64,000 bases of DNA, from NCBI RefSeq assembly GCF_000321225.1, contig NW_004450466.1:981558-1045557 (forward strand). The letters run 5' to 3'. Below the pieces are notes generated by a model. That model saw nothing but the letters and a program-made list of their open reading frames with translations. It was not told where the DNA came from and did no database searches. Position numbers and translations under genes: made by a program. The DNA comes from Odobenus rosmarus divergens. Taxonomy: Eukaryota > Chordata > Mammalia > Carnivora > Odobenidae. Shown piece by piece: positions 35,150 to 45,055 of the stretch. Numbering within the stretch: position 1 is the first letter of the stretch; each line of letters begins with the position of its first letter.

Positions 35150-36120
35150 GAAGAGATGCTTGGGACATGACTGCATGGTTAACCATTCCCCTGTCTTAAC
35201 CAACCTATCAGTCCCTTGTCCCTTTTCTCCATAACTGAGAGCACTTTATGCCAGAGGTTTACACAAGCTGGACTTCCAACCTTTAGAGATTTAGCGTAAC
35301 TATTTCCATGCCATGTAACACAGTTCATATTTCTTTTTCTAAGCTAATCGAACTCTTAATAACAGGCTTAATTTTTAGTGCCAAGGGGTGACTAAAGAAG
35401 AAAAAAATCCCATGTCTTTTCTCAGAAGTTAGTTATAAAGGGCATATGGACTTGTGAGGCAATAGTCTCGTTTTTCAATTAACGCCACTGACCCCATTGG
35501 TTACAAAACCTGTTCTCAGTGAATAAAAAACAGACGTTTATGGCTCGGTAGGTACAGAGATACTGTATTGCATTTTGCTTTCTTGACTCAGTGATTTGTA
35601 AAATTTTTTCTGACATCTCAGTTTGTCAGCATTTCCATAAACTTCCCAAACAACTGATTCTAACCTCTGTTTTACTTTCCAGTCAGACCTAACACAAAAA
35701 TAACAGCAAAAACAAAAACATTAAAAAATATCATAGTTACCTATAATAAAGTGTTATATGATTTTGAAAATACCTGTTTTATCATTGACTTAGCATTTGC
35801 TTAATTTTAATCAATGTATTACATAATTATGCTGGTAAATTTCTTCATTAAATAAGATTTATAAATTATTCAGTTACATACACACATATAATGTATGTAT
35901 GTATGTAAATAAAAGGTGCCTGCGTGTGTGTATAGTTCCCAGTCCAGATAATTCTCCTTCCCCTGGAGCAATTTTCAGATCTTTCGAATCCTGAGGAGGA
36001 AGTTTAATTGGGTTGTTTATTCTAGCCCACAGATTTAAATCTAAGACCCTGAAAGACTTCAAAATCTACCATTTTGGGATTCAATTAAACTAATTTACTT
36101 TGCACAGAAAAGTGTGTTCT
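35150..36120. other. Intronic sequence, no recognised feature
   Basis: Contains a short (ATGT)n at about 35891-35907. No exon seen. Confidence 0.45.
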
Positions 36121-36125
36121 TCATA

Positions 36126-37035
36126 TTTCTTTCTTTTAAAGTTTTTATTTAAATTCCAGTTAACGTTAGTTTTGAGTGTACAGTATAGTAATTCAACACT
36201 TCCATACAACACCTGGTGCTCATCACAAGTGCCCTCCTAAAAAAAAAAAAAATGCCCTCCTTCATCCGCATCACCTATTTCACCCATCCCCCCACCCACC
36301 TCCTCTGGGGTAACCATCAATTTGTTCTCTAGAGTTAAGAGTCTGTTTCTTGGTTTGCCTCCCTCTGTTTTTACCCTTTGCTTGTTTGTTTTGTATCTTA
36401 AATGAATGAAAACATATGGTATTTGTCTTCCTCTGACTGACATTTCCCATAGCATAAAACTCTCTATGTCCATCCATGTCATTGCAAGTGGAAAGATTTC
36501 ATTCCTTTTGGTGGCTGAGTAACATTCCATTGTATATATATACCATATCTTCTTCATCTGTTTATCAGTTGATGGGCACTTGGGCTATTTCCATAATTTG
36601 GCTATTGTGGATAATACTGCTATAAAAATTGGGGTGCATGTATCCCTTTGAATTAGTATTTTTTGTTTGAGCAAATACCTAGTAGTGTGATTGCTGGGTC
36701 AAAGGGTAGTTCTATTTTTAATTTTTTGAGGAACCTCCATACTGTTTTTCAGAGTGGCTACACCAGTTTGCATTCCCACCAGTAGTGTAAGAGGGTTCCC
36801 CTTTCTCTGCATCCTCACCAACATCTGTTGTTTCTTGTGTTGTTGATTTTAGCCATTCTGATAGGTGTGAGTTGGTATCTCATTGGAGTTTTGATTTGCA
36901 TTTCCCTGTTGATGAGTGATGTTGAGCATCTTTTCATGTGTCTGTTAGCCATCTGTATGTCTTCTTTAGGAAAATGTCTATTCATGTTTTCTGCCCATTT
37001 TTAAACTGGATTATAAGTTTTTTATATGGTTGAAA
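36126..37035 (-). mobile_element. Carnivore L1 3' end and ORF2 tail (5'-truncated)
   Basis: From a T-run through the 3' UTR (CACCTGGTGCTCATCACAAG) and the ORF2 end. The minus-strand frame 36237-36557 starts with the L1 ORF2 terminus motif KIWYIYTMECYSATKRNE. Further on it reads into ORF2 (AGGAACCTCCATACTG). It carries an extra A-run at 36239-36252. Same strand as UNC13C. Confidence 0.9.
36230..36261 (+). repeat. Poly(A) tract flanked by 9 bp direct repeats within an L1
   Basis: TGCCCTCCT at 36230-36238 and 36253-36261 flanks 14 A. Removing the A-run and one repeat restores the expected L1 order (CAAGTGCCCTCCTTCATCC), so this was inserted after the L1. Confidence 0.7.
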
Positions 37036-37039
37036 AAGA

Positions 37040-37428
37040 AATACTGGGACATTTTTGGATAATTTGAAAGTGCAGAAAATTATAACAGATAGAAAAAAAA
37101 ACCCACCATAATTTTACAACACATAAGTAAATGTTGCTTTATTTTGGAATCTTATAAAAGAAATTTATTATCCTAAATCTTTACTAATTTAACAAGATTT
37201 ATTTCACTAGCCCATGTTTATTGTACTGCTGAACTATGTCGTGAATCTCCCCATATCTCTCCATCACTGTTGCCAGCCCAGCTTCCACACTGCCTGCTTC
37301 CTTCTTATCTCCCTTCAGTCTTTTTTTGAGATGTCAGAAAAACATTCTACTTTTTCACACTGCCCCCCTTGCTCAAATCACTTCCATGGCATCTATCGCT
37401 CTTGGGTGAAATGACTGTCTCAAAAGAA
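37040..37428. other. Intronic sequence, no recognised feature
   Basis: Short frames only; pyrimidine-rich at 37230-37390. Confidence 0.45.
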
Positions 37429-37429
37429 C

Positions 37430-37600
37430 ACCCAGAGGCAGTGTGGAATATCAGACCAATAATTTGAAGACCTCTGTCTGACTTTGCAGGGTTGTTCTGA
37501 GAATCAAGTGAGAAAAAGGTATTTGAAGATGCCTAAGATCTGCAGTAAGTGCCAAGTGTGAGTACTTATTATTTAGACCTTTGAATGCAATGCCAAATGT
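37430..37600 (+). repeat. MIR SINE fragment
   Basis: AGAGGCAGTGTGGAATATC, CTGACTTTGCAGGGTTGTTC and TGAGAATCAAGTGAGAAAAA fit a diverged MIR. Confidence 0.5.
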
Positions 37601-37812
37601 CAAGTGTTTTGTTTCTAATGACAAAAAGTTAATTTTAATTTTAGAAAAATATACGTTACTTCCAGATTTATTTTCAACAATATTAGCCTTTGAGAGGCAA
37701 GTAACATTGCACACTTAATGTTAGAAAACAAGGTTCTAATACCACTGATATTCTTCATGGCCTTGGAATGAGATCTGGTCCTCACCCAACTAAGAAATGA
37801 AAAGATGGAACG

Positions 37813-37813
<1 letters not shown>

Positions 37814-37848
<35 letters not shown>
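37814..37848 (+). repeat. (AC)n microsatellite
   Basis: 35 nt of uninterrupted AC alternation, about 17 units. Confidence 0.97.
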
Positions 37849-37849
<1 letters not shown>

Positions 37850-37850
<1 letters not shown>

Positions 37851-38370
37851 TGTTGATTTTATATGGGTAGTATTAGGATGAAGTCTTTCAACTATTCATG
37901 TTTAAAAAAAAAACGAAGAAAAAAATGAAAGTACATCTGTTCTGATCTACAAATATATATACTTAGATCAGTGCAATAAGAGTATGCATGGCCTACAACA
38001 AATACCTGCTTATTCTGTGCTGTGAGACTGTCTTATTTTGCAAATGATTTTACCAATGACTCTCAGTTGTCTCAATTTGACATCAGGTTTCCAGAGAAGT
38101 TGAGATGCTGGGCAAGATAAATTGCATTATGAGAAATGGAGATCTGAGATTTTGATGCCCTGGCCAGAATGTAATGGAAATATTCCTGTGGATGAAAAAC
38201 TAATACACTATTTTTTTTTTCATTCTGGACAGCTCAGTCATCAAAATGTGATGTTTTATTTCAGTCCAAAAAGAATTATTCTGGCACTTGACTTGCTTAT
38301 TTTAATGTATTAATCTTTGATGACCCAAAGGAGAGTCAGCATGAAAGAAAAACCTAGCAAAGCCATGAAG
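37850..38370. other. Intronic sequence, no recognised feature
   Basis: No exon or named repeat. Confidence 0.45.
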
Positions 38371-38376
38371 ATCTGC

Positions 38377-38800
38377 CTTTGTATCAGTCAGGGTATCAAC
38401 AGCAAACAGTAATTTTCGATGGTTTAAGAAAGTGACTGTTTATGAAGGTTTAGGTAGGGATTTAGGGAAAACAGAGAAGTAGTGGAGCTGTTAACACCCA
38501 TAGTCCATAAAATATGAGGGACAGAAGTAGCTACTGGAATCTAGAAGGAGAGAGTTCTCTAGGGAAAGGTACTTTGAAAGGACACAGTCAGCCTGAATGG
38601 ACCATGCCCAGAGAGAACCTGGAGAATGAATACTTTTGACCAACTCTTTTCCTCCCATGGAGCTTCAGAGGAGCCCCCTACTGGCTGACCCAATGGGAAA
38701 CAAGTAGTAAGAGAGTCCACAGCTGTAAGAAACATAGAACCCAGGCTTCTGGAGAGAATAAGGGTGTATTTGGACGGGCAGATGGAAAACATTTTGCCCA
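38377..38800 (-). repeat. Old unclassified dispersed repeat, copy 2
   Basis: Starts GTATCAGTCAGGGTATCAAC, then TTTAAGAAAGTGACTGTTTA, GAAGGTTTAGGTAGGG and GGAGCTGTTAACACCCATAG, ending near TGGACGGGCAGATGGAAAAC. It shares its motif order with the reverse complement of 180-645. Family name not assigned. Confidence 0.5.
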
Positions 38801-38804
38801 GCCG

Positions 38805-39123
38805 TTCACTGCAGTTTATCTAGCACAAAGGCTGACATATGGTACATCCTCCTAAATATGAGTCAAATGAAAGCATATATGAATCTATCAGTGGCCTAAA
38901 CTGAAAATGGTCATGTATTTTTTTTTCTTGGTTGCTTTTGAGTTTTATGTAACAGATTGAATAAACATGATTTCAATAGTTTAATAAAAATTAGTAATCC
39001 TATTCTCTCCATCTAACTTTACCCAACCCTTTGTATATCTCCAGTGGCACTTCGTACCTTTTACCTTGTATGAGAACTACTGAACAGTACCAGCCATCAA
39101 ACTGTAAGCTTTTTTCCTAAGTG

Positions 39124-39166
<43 letters not shown>

Positions 39167-39280
39167 TGGGTGCTCTGCAGTGTCTAGCACAGGGCTGTGA
39201 CGTTTGTTGAAAGGTTTGTAATTTAATCAATTCAAATATGAGGACTGTGTCATATTATGTAATTTTTAATTTCCTACCAT
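38805..39280. other. Intronic sequence containing a CA microsatellite
   Basis: Apart from the microsatellite at 39127-39164, nothing recognised. Confidence 0.5.
39127..39164 (+). repeat. (AC)19 microsatellite
   Basis: 38 nt of uninterrupted AC alternation. Confidence 0.97.
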
Positions 39281-39284
39281 TCAT

Positions 39285-39475
39285 TAGTTCTAAAATTCAC
39301 TGAGCACCTATTTTGTATCTAGCATTATCTGAAGCACATAGATTTCAAGGATGAATAAGCAAGGGCTCTGTCCTCCTATGGCTTACATTGAGATAGGAGA
39401 GAAATATAAACTAGCAATCATGATATGACTCAATGTGCTAGGGAGTGTTACAAAATGATGCTTCTGCTGGTGGAG
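39285..39475 (-). repeat. L2 fragment
   Basis: CACTGAGCACCTATTTTGTA, CTCTGTCCTCCTATGGCTTA and CATTGAGATAGGAGAGAAAT follow antisense L2. Confidence 0.65.
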
Positions 39476-39930
39476 GACAAGGGCGGTGAAGATTAGAATA
39501 GGGAAGGTAGTCCAAAACTGCAATATCCTACACACAGACACAGCAGATTCTAGAGGAATGACATCAGGCTATGTTAGAAAGGGCTTTCTGAAAGCAGTAT
39601 ACTTTTTCTTATATTCAACTTGAATTTTTCCAATGTAATTACTTCCAATTAATATTTAAAAGGTGTCCTGGACACTGAGCATGCCCAGTAACTGCAACCA
39701 GAATAAGGAGAAACTGGAAAGCAAAGGAAGAAGAAGTTTGGGGATATAGTTTGTTGCTCACATGAAAAAAAAAGTAAAAGATTATCTCCTGAAGAGAAGG
39801 GAGATTTAGTCATACTAAAATGAAAAGTAAGGAGCCTGAAGTAAACTCGGTTATTCAAAACAAGAGAAGAAAACATGGGCTGTAGAAAATAATATATATT
39901 CTGATTTCTGATTAAAATAAGTATGAGATG

Positions 39931-40132
39931 GGCGCCTGGGTGGCTCAGTTGGTTAAGCGACTGCCTTCGGCTCAGGTCATGATCCTGGAGTCCCGGGATC
40001 GAGTCCCGCATCGGGCTCCCTGCTCAGCAGGGAGTCTGCTTCTCCCTCTGACCCTCTTCCTTCTCGTGCTATCTCTCATTCTCTCTCTCTCAAATAAATA
40101 AATGAAATCTTAAAAATAAAATAAAATAAAAT
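39931..40132 (+). mobile_element. SINEC copy, plus orientation, perfect 17 bp target duplication
   Basis: GGCGCCTGGGTGGCTCAG head with intact A/B-box-like region, CT-rich tract and an (AAAAT)n tail. AAAATAAGTATGAGATG occurs at 39914-39930 and 40133-40149. Antisense to UNC13C. Confidence 0.97.
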
Positions 40133-40184
40133 AAAATAAGTATGAGATGGTGGGAAGCATATTGTTTCTGCCACTTCTCTACAT

Positions 40185-40315
40185 GACTTCAGCATGTTTC
40201 TTAATCTATTTGTGACTCCGGTTCTTAATCTGAGAAGTATGGATAGTGTTACTGGCCTCAGAGGATTGTTGAAATGAACTGCATAGTGATAGACAACTTA
40301 CTTGCTAAATAGTAT
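40185..40315 (+). repeat. MIR SINE fragment
   Basis: TTTCTTAATCTATTTGTGAC, GGTTCTTAATCTGAGAAGTA and AGAGGATTGTTGAAATGAAC fit a MIR core and 3' part. Confidence 0.55.
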
Positions 40316-40319
40316 TGCT

Positions 40320-41690
40320 CAGCAGTTTAGTAACCTTATCTGACACTTGCCATTTCTACTTTGGGAAAGGATTCAGCATACTCCGAACCATATCACATCG
40401 CCACTCCTATTAAAGTTATTTGTGTAAAGCTTTTTGACTGGACTGAAAAGCCTCATCCAGCTTTGAATGCTATCAGACCAACTGCAACATTTGAAGAGCC
40501 AAATGTCATAAATTCTCAATTTTTCCCCTGCGTTACTAAAACATACTAACATCCCCTCTTGGAAGGCAGTGCTAGCTGGCCTGGGGATAAAACAGTGGCA
40601 TAAAATCTTTTGGATGGGATTCTGGATCTCTGGTTACCTCTGAAAGGCTTATCAGCTAAAATGAGAAACCATTTCTGACTGTGCTGTCCAGTCAGTATTA
40701 AACTGAAGATGGCCAAGTGGATTTTAATATTACTTCCCCACATAAGCTGAGGATATTCCTTGATGTTTTCACCCATAGGTGACATCCAGTAAGTCATTTC
40801 TTTATTCTGAAGCCAGTTCTTTTGTGAAGTAAATATTATCAATGTTAAGTTCTCCTACATTTCTGATAAGAAGAGATCCTTTTTACAGTGAGCCATTTCA
40901 GAGGGGTTTCTTTTCTACTTATGGACATAACTCCCATAGTTGGAGGAACCTAATTAGAGATAATTAATGTCTTATACATAATGTATATATTGAAGCATAT
41001 TCACAGATTCCAAATGTGAATCAGTAGTGATCTGATTTCCGTTTCAAATTTAAATACATTATACTCTACTTTAGCAGGAAACAGGTCATTAAAATGACCA
41101 AAAGGATCTGATTTTTTAAATAAGCAGGGACTCAAAGATGTTCCTCATAAAAAGTTAATAGGAGGACAGATCATAGACTAAAACATTTTATCTCATATTT
41201 TAATTCATATAGTCATTAAATATAATTTTTTTCTTTATGAGCCAGTTGTAACTTAGACATAAATATCCCTTTGTCTGTAAAGCTTTTGAGATTCAGGTTC
41301 CTCAAGCTCTTATAAAAACTTAGATAAGGAAACAGAATATGACACAGAGTAGCTCAGCAATTAATCATTCTGTGCCTCATTCCAAATTGTGTTACCCATT
41401 GAAAAAAAATTCCACTTAACATGTTAAACTTTTATACATTTTTCACTGTTTGCTACTGCATGAAATATTCAAAGAGCCCTTGATATAATGAAATAGCTGT
41501 TAGAAGAGTATTTTATAATGAATATTGTAATCAAGATGCAAGAAAAGAATTTTGTACCAGCTTCTAAAACCATAAGTAATGTATCCCTGAAAAACAACAA
41601 CAACAGAAGTATATACACTACCCAAGTATATACACTAAACCATTGGATCAACTGTAAGAGGAAGAATAGGTGATAATTATTACAAATATT
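40320..41690. other. Intronic sequence, no recognised feature
   Basis: Random frames below 100 codons on both strands (40361-40842), no paired splice sites in the right frame. Confidence 0.45.
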
Positions 41691-41700
41691 AAAATAATTT

Positions 41701-41897
41701 GTGGGTGGCTCAGTCGTTAAGCGTCTGTCTTCGGCTCAGGTCATGATCCCAGGGTCCTGGGATCGAGTCCCACATCGGGCTCCCTGCTCAGCGGGAAGCC
41801 TGCTTCTCCCTCTCCCACTCCCCCTGCTTGTGTTCCTGCTCTCACTGTCTCTCTCTGTCAAATAAATAAATAAAATCTTAAAAAAATAAAATAAAAT
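41701..41897 (+). mobile_element. SINEC copy, 5'-truncated by a few bases
   Basis: Starts inside the head at GTGGGTGGCTCAG, lacking the usual GGCGCC, and ends in an (AAAAT)n tail. AAAATAATTT occurs at 41691-41700 and 41898-41907, so the truncated start is the original insertion edge. Antisense to UNC13C. Confidence 0.95.
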
Positions 41898-41909
41898 AAA
41901 ATAATTTCT

Positions 41910-42283
41910 AATATTACACAAAACCTACTACAGTATTTCTGTATATTTTAATGGTGCAGAGTAATCTATGGCACTTTCAACTATATCTATTGATCAAAAA
42001 TTGGTGGTGATGTAAATTTTGTTTTAAAAGCAAAATATTTTTTCCTAATAAAACTAAGCTGTGGATGTTCTTGACATAATGGGATTTTAAAATTAAGAGC
42101 ACAAGTAGATACTTTTCTGGACAGTTTCTATATACAGAATACCTTCCTCTTTTTAACCACCTCATGACTCAGTTTACCCACTGGCCTTTCTGCCTTTCCT
42201 GTCTTCTCAAGTTAAAATTTTCCCTCTTCTGACGTGACCTACGTAACAACACTTCTCACTTTTCAGTCTAGTAATAAAAGCAG
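41910..42283. other. Intronic sequence, no recognised feature
   Basis: No exon or named repeat. Confidence 0.45.
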
Positions 42284-42285
42284 GG

Positions 42286-42497
42286 TGGCCTGATCTGGGC
42301 ATTACTGCCATTTCAAGCCAGATAAATTTTTGTTGTAGGAAGCTTTTTTGTGCACCATAGATATTTAGCAACTTCCCTGGTCTCCACTCACTAGATACCG
42401 GTAACATGACCACCACTCCCAGATACAACAACCAAAACTCTCCAGATACTGCCAAATGTCCTTAAGGAACCAAATTACCCCCGCAGGAGAATTGCCA
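42286..42497 (-). mobile_element. MER20-like hAT-Charlie MITE
   Basis: GGGCATTACTGCCATTTCA, CTGGTCTCCACTCACTAGAT, ACAACCAAAACTCTCCAGA and ACTGCCAAATGTCCTTAAGG are the antisense order of a MER20-type element, about 210 bp. The subfamily name is from memory. Confidence 0.7.
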
Positions 42498-42499
42498 TA

Positions 42500-43080
42500 T
42501 AAGAGCAACTGGTATCTGTAACAATATGTTCAGTTTTGAATATATGCCTCAATGTATGAAACTTCATTCAGAGGTGATACTTAGTAAATATTTATAAAGT
42601 GAATGCAGAATAAGATGGTGCTTTATTACTGCAGTTCATTGCTAGGGTAATAAACATCTTACTCTTATAAAATGAGCCATCAGTTTCCTTGAGGACTTAA
42701 TACTTCTATAGCCATTTTGGATTGGCTTATCTCCCAATATTTGGAATAGAAGAGAAAGAGAAGACAGTGTTTTTCCAAATTGATAGTTCTCACTTGAACT
42801 CTGTGGTTCATAAATTTCTAATGGGACTCAATCCCTAGGAGTTTTTTTTTTCCCTTTTTTTATTATGACAGAAAGATGATATCAAAATTTGTTCCAAAAC
42901 AAAGAAGAAGGAAATCAAGGTGAAAATGGGAAAGAGAGGAGCAAAGGGAAAAAAGAGAAGAGGAAAAGAAGTGAGCAAGATACAGGAGGTTATTCTATAC
43001 TTATAAGACCCATTTATGACAAAGTTGAATTAAACAATTTTGGTTTTGATTTTGACATCATTTGCTTTTTTTAAAACCCT
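42500..43080. other. Intronic sequence with a purine-rich stretch near 42895-42975
   Basis: The Lys-rich plus-strand frame here is a product of purine-rich composition. No exon seen. Confidence 0.45.
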
Positions 43081-43084
43081 TCTA

Positions 43085-43665
43085 TTTCTGTAACAATTTT
43101 AAAGCATAAACAAAGCGAAATATTGTTAGTCACATGTCACAAAGAGACCATCTGGGTAACCACCACCAACCAGGTCAAAATACAGCAAACTGCCAACCCC
43201 TCTGAGGTCCTTAGTCCCTACTTCCCAGAGAGGGCTGCTCTTTTTACTTCGTAGAAATCCTTTCCTTGCTATGTGTTGTCATTTTACTGTGTACCCCTGA
43301 ACACTGCAGTTTAGGTTTTGGGATTTTTATACATTTAATCATTCAGTATATATTCTTTAGTATCTGGTTCCTTTTATTGAACGTTGTGTTTGTTCTGATT
43401 CATCTATGTTGTGTGTAACTGTAGCTTGTGTAGGTTTAGAGTTCTATAGGATCTCATTGTATGACTATGCCACAATTTATTTTACTATTCAACTGTATAA
43501 TGGACATTTTTTTTCCTAGTAAATTTTCTTGTGTGTGTCTTCTGGTGCACATACACACGTTTCTTTTGGATTCACACCTAGGAGTTGAATTGCTAGGTCA
43601 TAGGGAAGGCAAATCTTCAACTTTAGTAAATAATACCAAACTGTTTCCCATTTATCCTCACACCA
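43085..43665 (-). mobile_element. Old L1M 3' end
   Basis: CCAGGTCAAAATACAGCAAA, TGAGGTCCTTAGTCCCTACT, CTAGGAGTTGAATTGCTAGG and ACCAAACTGTTTCCCATTTA occur in antisense old-L1 order. Confidence 0.75.
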
Positions 43666-43669
43666 AAAC

Positions 43670-44905
43670 TGATACACATAACGTAGTTTTGTGTGCTGTG
43701 ATAATCTATGCTAGCAAATGGGCTATGTGTGTGTGTACACAGATGTACACCTATAAAAGCAAAACAAAGGTTTCATTCACTCAAATTTTTTGGGAATAAA
43801 ACTGCAACTCTCTATGATGCGTTAGAATTACATTCAACCCCTCTTGAGTTCAACTCTTTTTTTCCTTTCTCAAAATATCCCAAGAGGTAGCCTGGGTTAG
43901 CATAGCACATGGAAAGGAATATTTGCAGCATTTAACTTGGCACTTTCAGAAACCACAGTGTTAAAGACAGGCGAAGGACCTACCTAGCACATACCTTGGT
44001 ATTACAGGCAAAGCATCTACCTTTGATGTAGTTAGAAAAGTTCAAATATCCATGAAGAAACACAGACAAGTTTGGAGCATTTTCATCACATGAACAGAAA
44101 AATCTGTATGCTTTCTTTTCTGAGGCTTCTTCATGAATGGAGACAGTGTCCTCATATTCATTTTTATTACTTCCGTGATGCAATTTATTATGTTCTAGAG
44201 TTTGAGCCTGCATTTGGCTCTTTGTGACTCATACTGACAGTTTCAATAATCTCTCAGAAATGCCTGAATTAAATGCATATAATTACCAAAATATGATAAA
44301 TCACAAAGCAACTTGAAAGATAGGCTGCTTACCAGTAATATCCTAAAAGCTTATGAGGTGAGAAGTTTGCCACATGAAACAAATCCAACTTTCCAATAAA
44401 ATGCTTTCCTCTTGGTCCATTTCAAAGTAACAATTAAAAAAGTCTTTCATGTAAAATTATAGTAAAATGAGATTTCTCTTCTGAAAACCCCAGAGCAGGA
44501 GATTTTACATTTAAGGTCAAGATTTGGGGAATTATTATCATCCTTTGGAAGTTACCAAGAGCAGCAAACACTGCATCCATACACCGAATTGAACAGACTA
44601 TCACAGCCGTGGATATTCAAAACTAGGTTTTACTAAATTTTATGAAGTTAGAATCACCAAGAGTCAACCACTTCATACAGTTTTAGTATTAGGTATATCC
44701 TAGTGTTATTGAAATTATTCATAAAATTGGAATTCATGAGGGCTAAAACATTCTGATAATTTTCTATTAAAGTTTAAATAATCCACAATTCTTATTGATG
44801 GTTTAATTTATTGTAGTAAAAATTATTAATAGTATTTATAATAATTCTTATGTTGAATTTTAGTTGTGTTCAGCTTATTCTATTCTCACATCCAGTGTGT
44901 TACTT
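43670..44905. other. Intronic sequence just downstream of the 44908-45055 exon
   Basis: A 77-codon minus-strand frame at 43980-44213 lies in sense orientation to UNC13C but has no Munc13/C2 similarity and no evident acceptor, so I do not call it an exon. Confidence 0.5.
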
Positions 44906-44907
44906 AC

Positions 44908-45055
44908 TCTGTGAGGTCTGAGTGTCTATGAATTTCTTTATCAAGGCATCAGTAGTTTGGGTATAAAGACTGAGAGCATATCTCAGAGACTGAAGATCTG
45001 GGCTTTTCTCCAAGAAATTCTTTTTCAGGCCATTTCCTCCTGCATGAAAGTATTG
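44908..45055 (-). CDS. UNC13C: UNC13C (Munc13-3) internal coding exon, end of MHD2 and linker to C2C
   Basis: This 148-nt exon on the minus strand lies between a strong polypyrimidine acceptor ending TTTTTAG and a perfect GTAAGTA donor. It enters in phase 0 and leaves in phase 1 (49 codons plus one base). The peptide opens [17 protein letters not shown] and continues [19 protein letters not shown], then a short Thr/Ser/Gln-rich tail at the donor. The [29 protein letters not shown] block is highly conserved in Munc13 proteins. I recall UNC13A having Val and Thr where this has Asn (GGN, KKN), which favours UNC13C. In the family, the next exons encode the C-terminal C2C domain; I found none of them in 1-44907, so the following intron is at least 44.9 kb. 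A divergent SINE lies about 1.8 kb upstream in the preceding intron. Confidence 0.93.

Larger units (their letters stand above)
1..44907 (-). other. UNC13C: UNC13C intron following the 44908-45055 exon (at least 44.9 kb)
   Basis: The whole stretch lies downstream, in transcript direction, of a phase-1 donor, and I found no matching acceptor plus C2C-domain coding segment in it. I looked on the minus strand for the conserved C2C motifs expected next. The contents are transposon relics and unique non-coding sequence, listed separately. Assignment as a single intron is inference, because a very small exon could be missed by eye. Confidence 0.65.

Noticed and set aside
43980..44213. 77-codon sense frame as an alternative terminal exon of UNC13C
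   Set aside because: It has no C2 or Munc13 similarity and no convincing acceptor at its start; the length is within chance.
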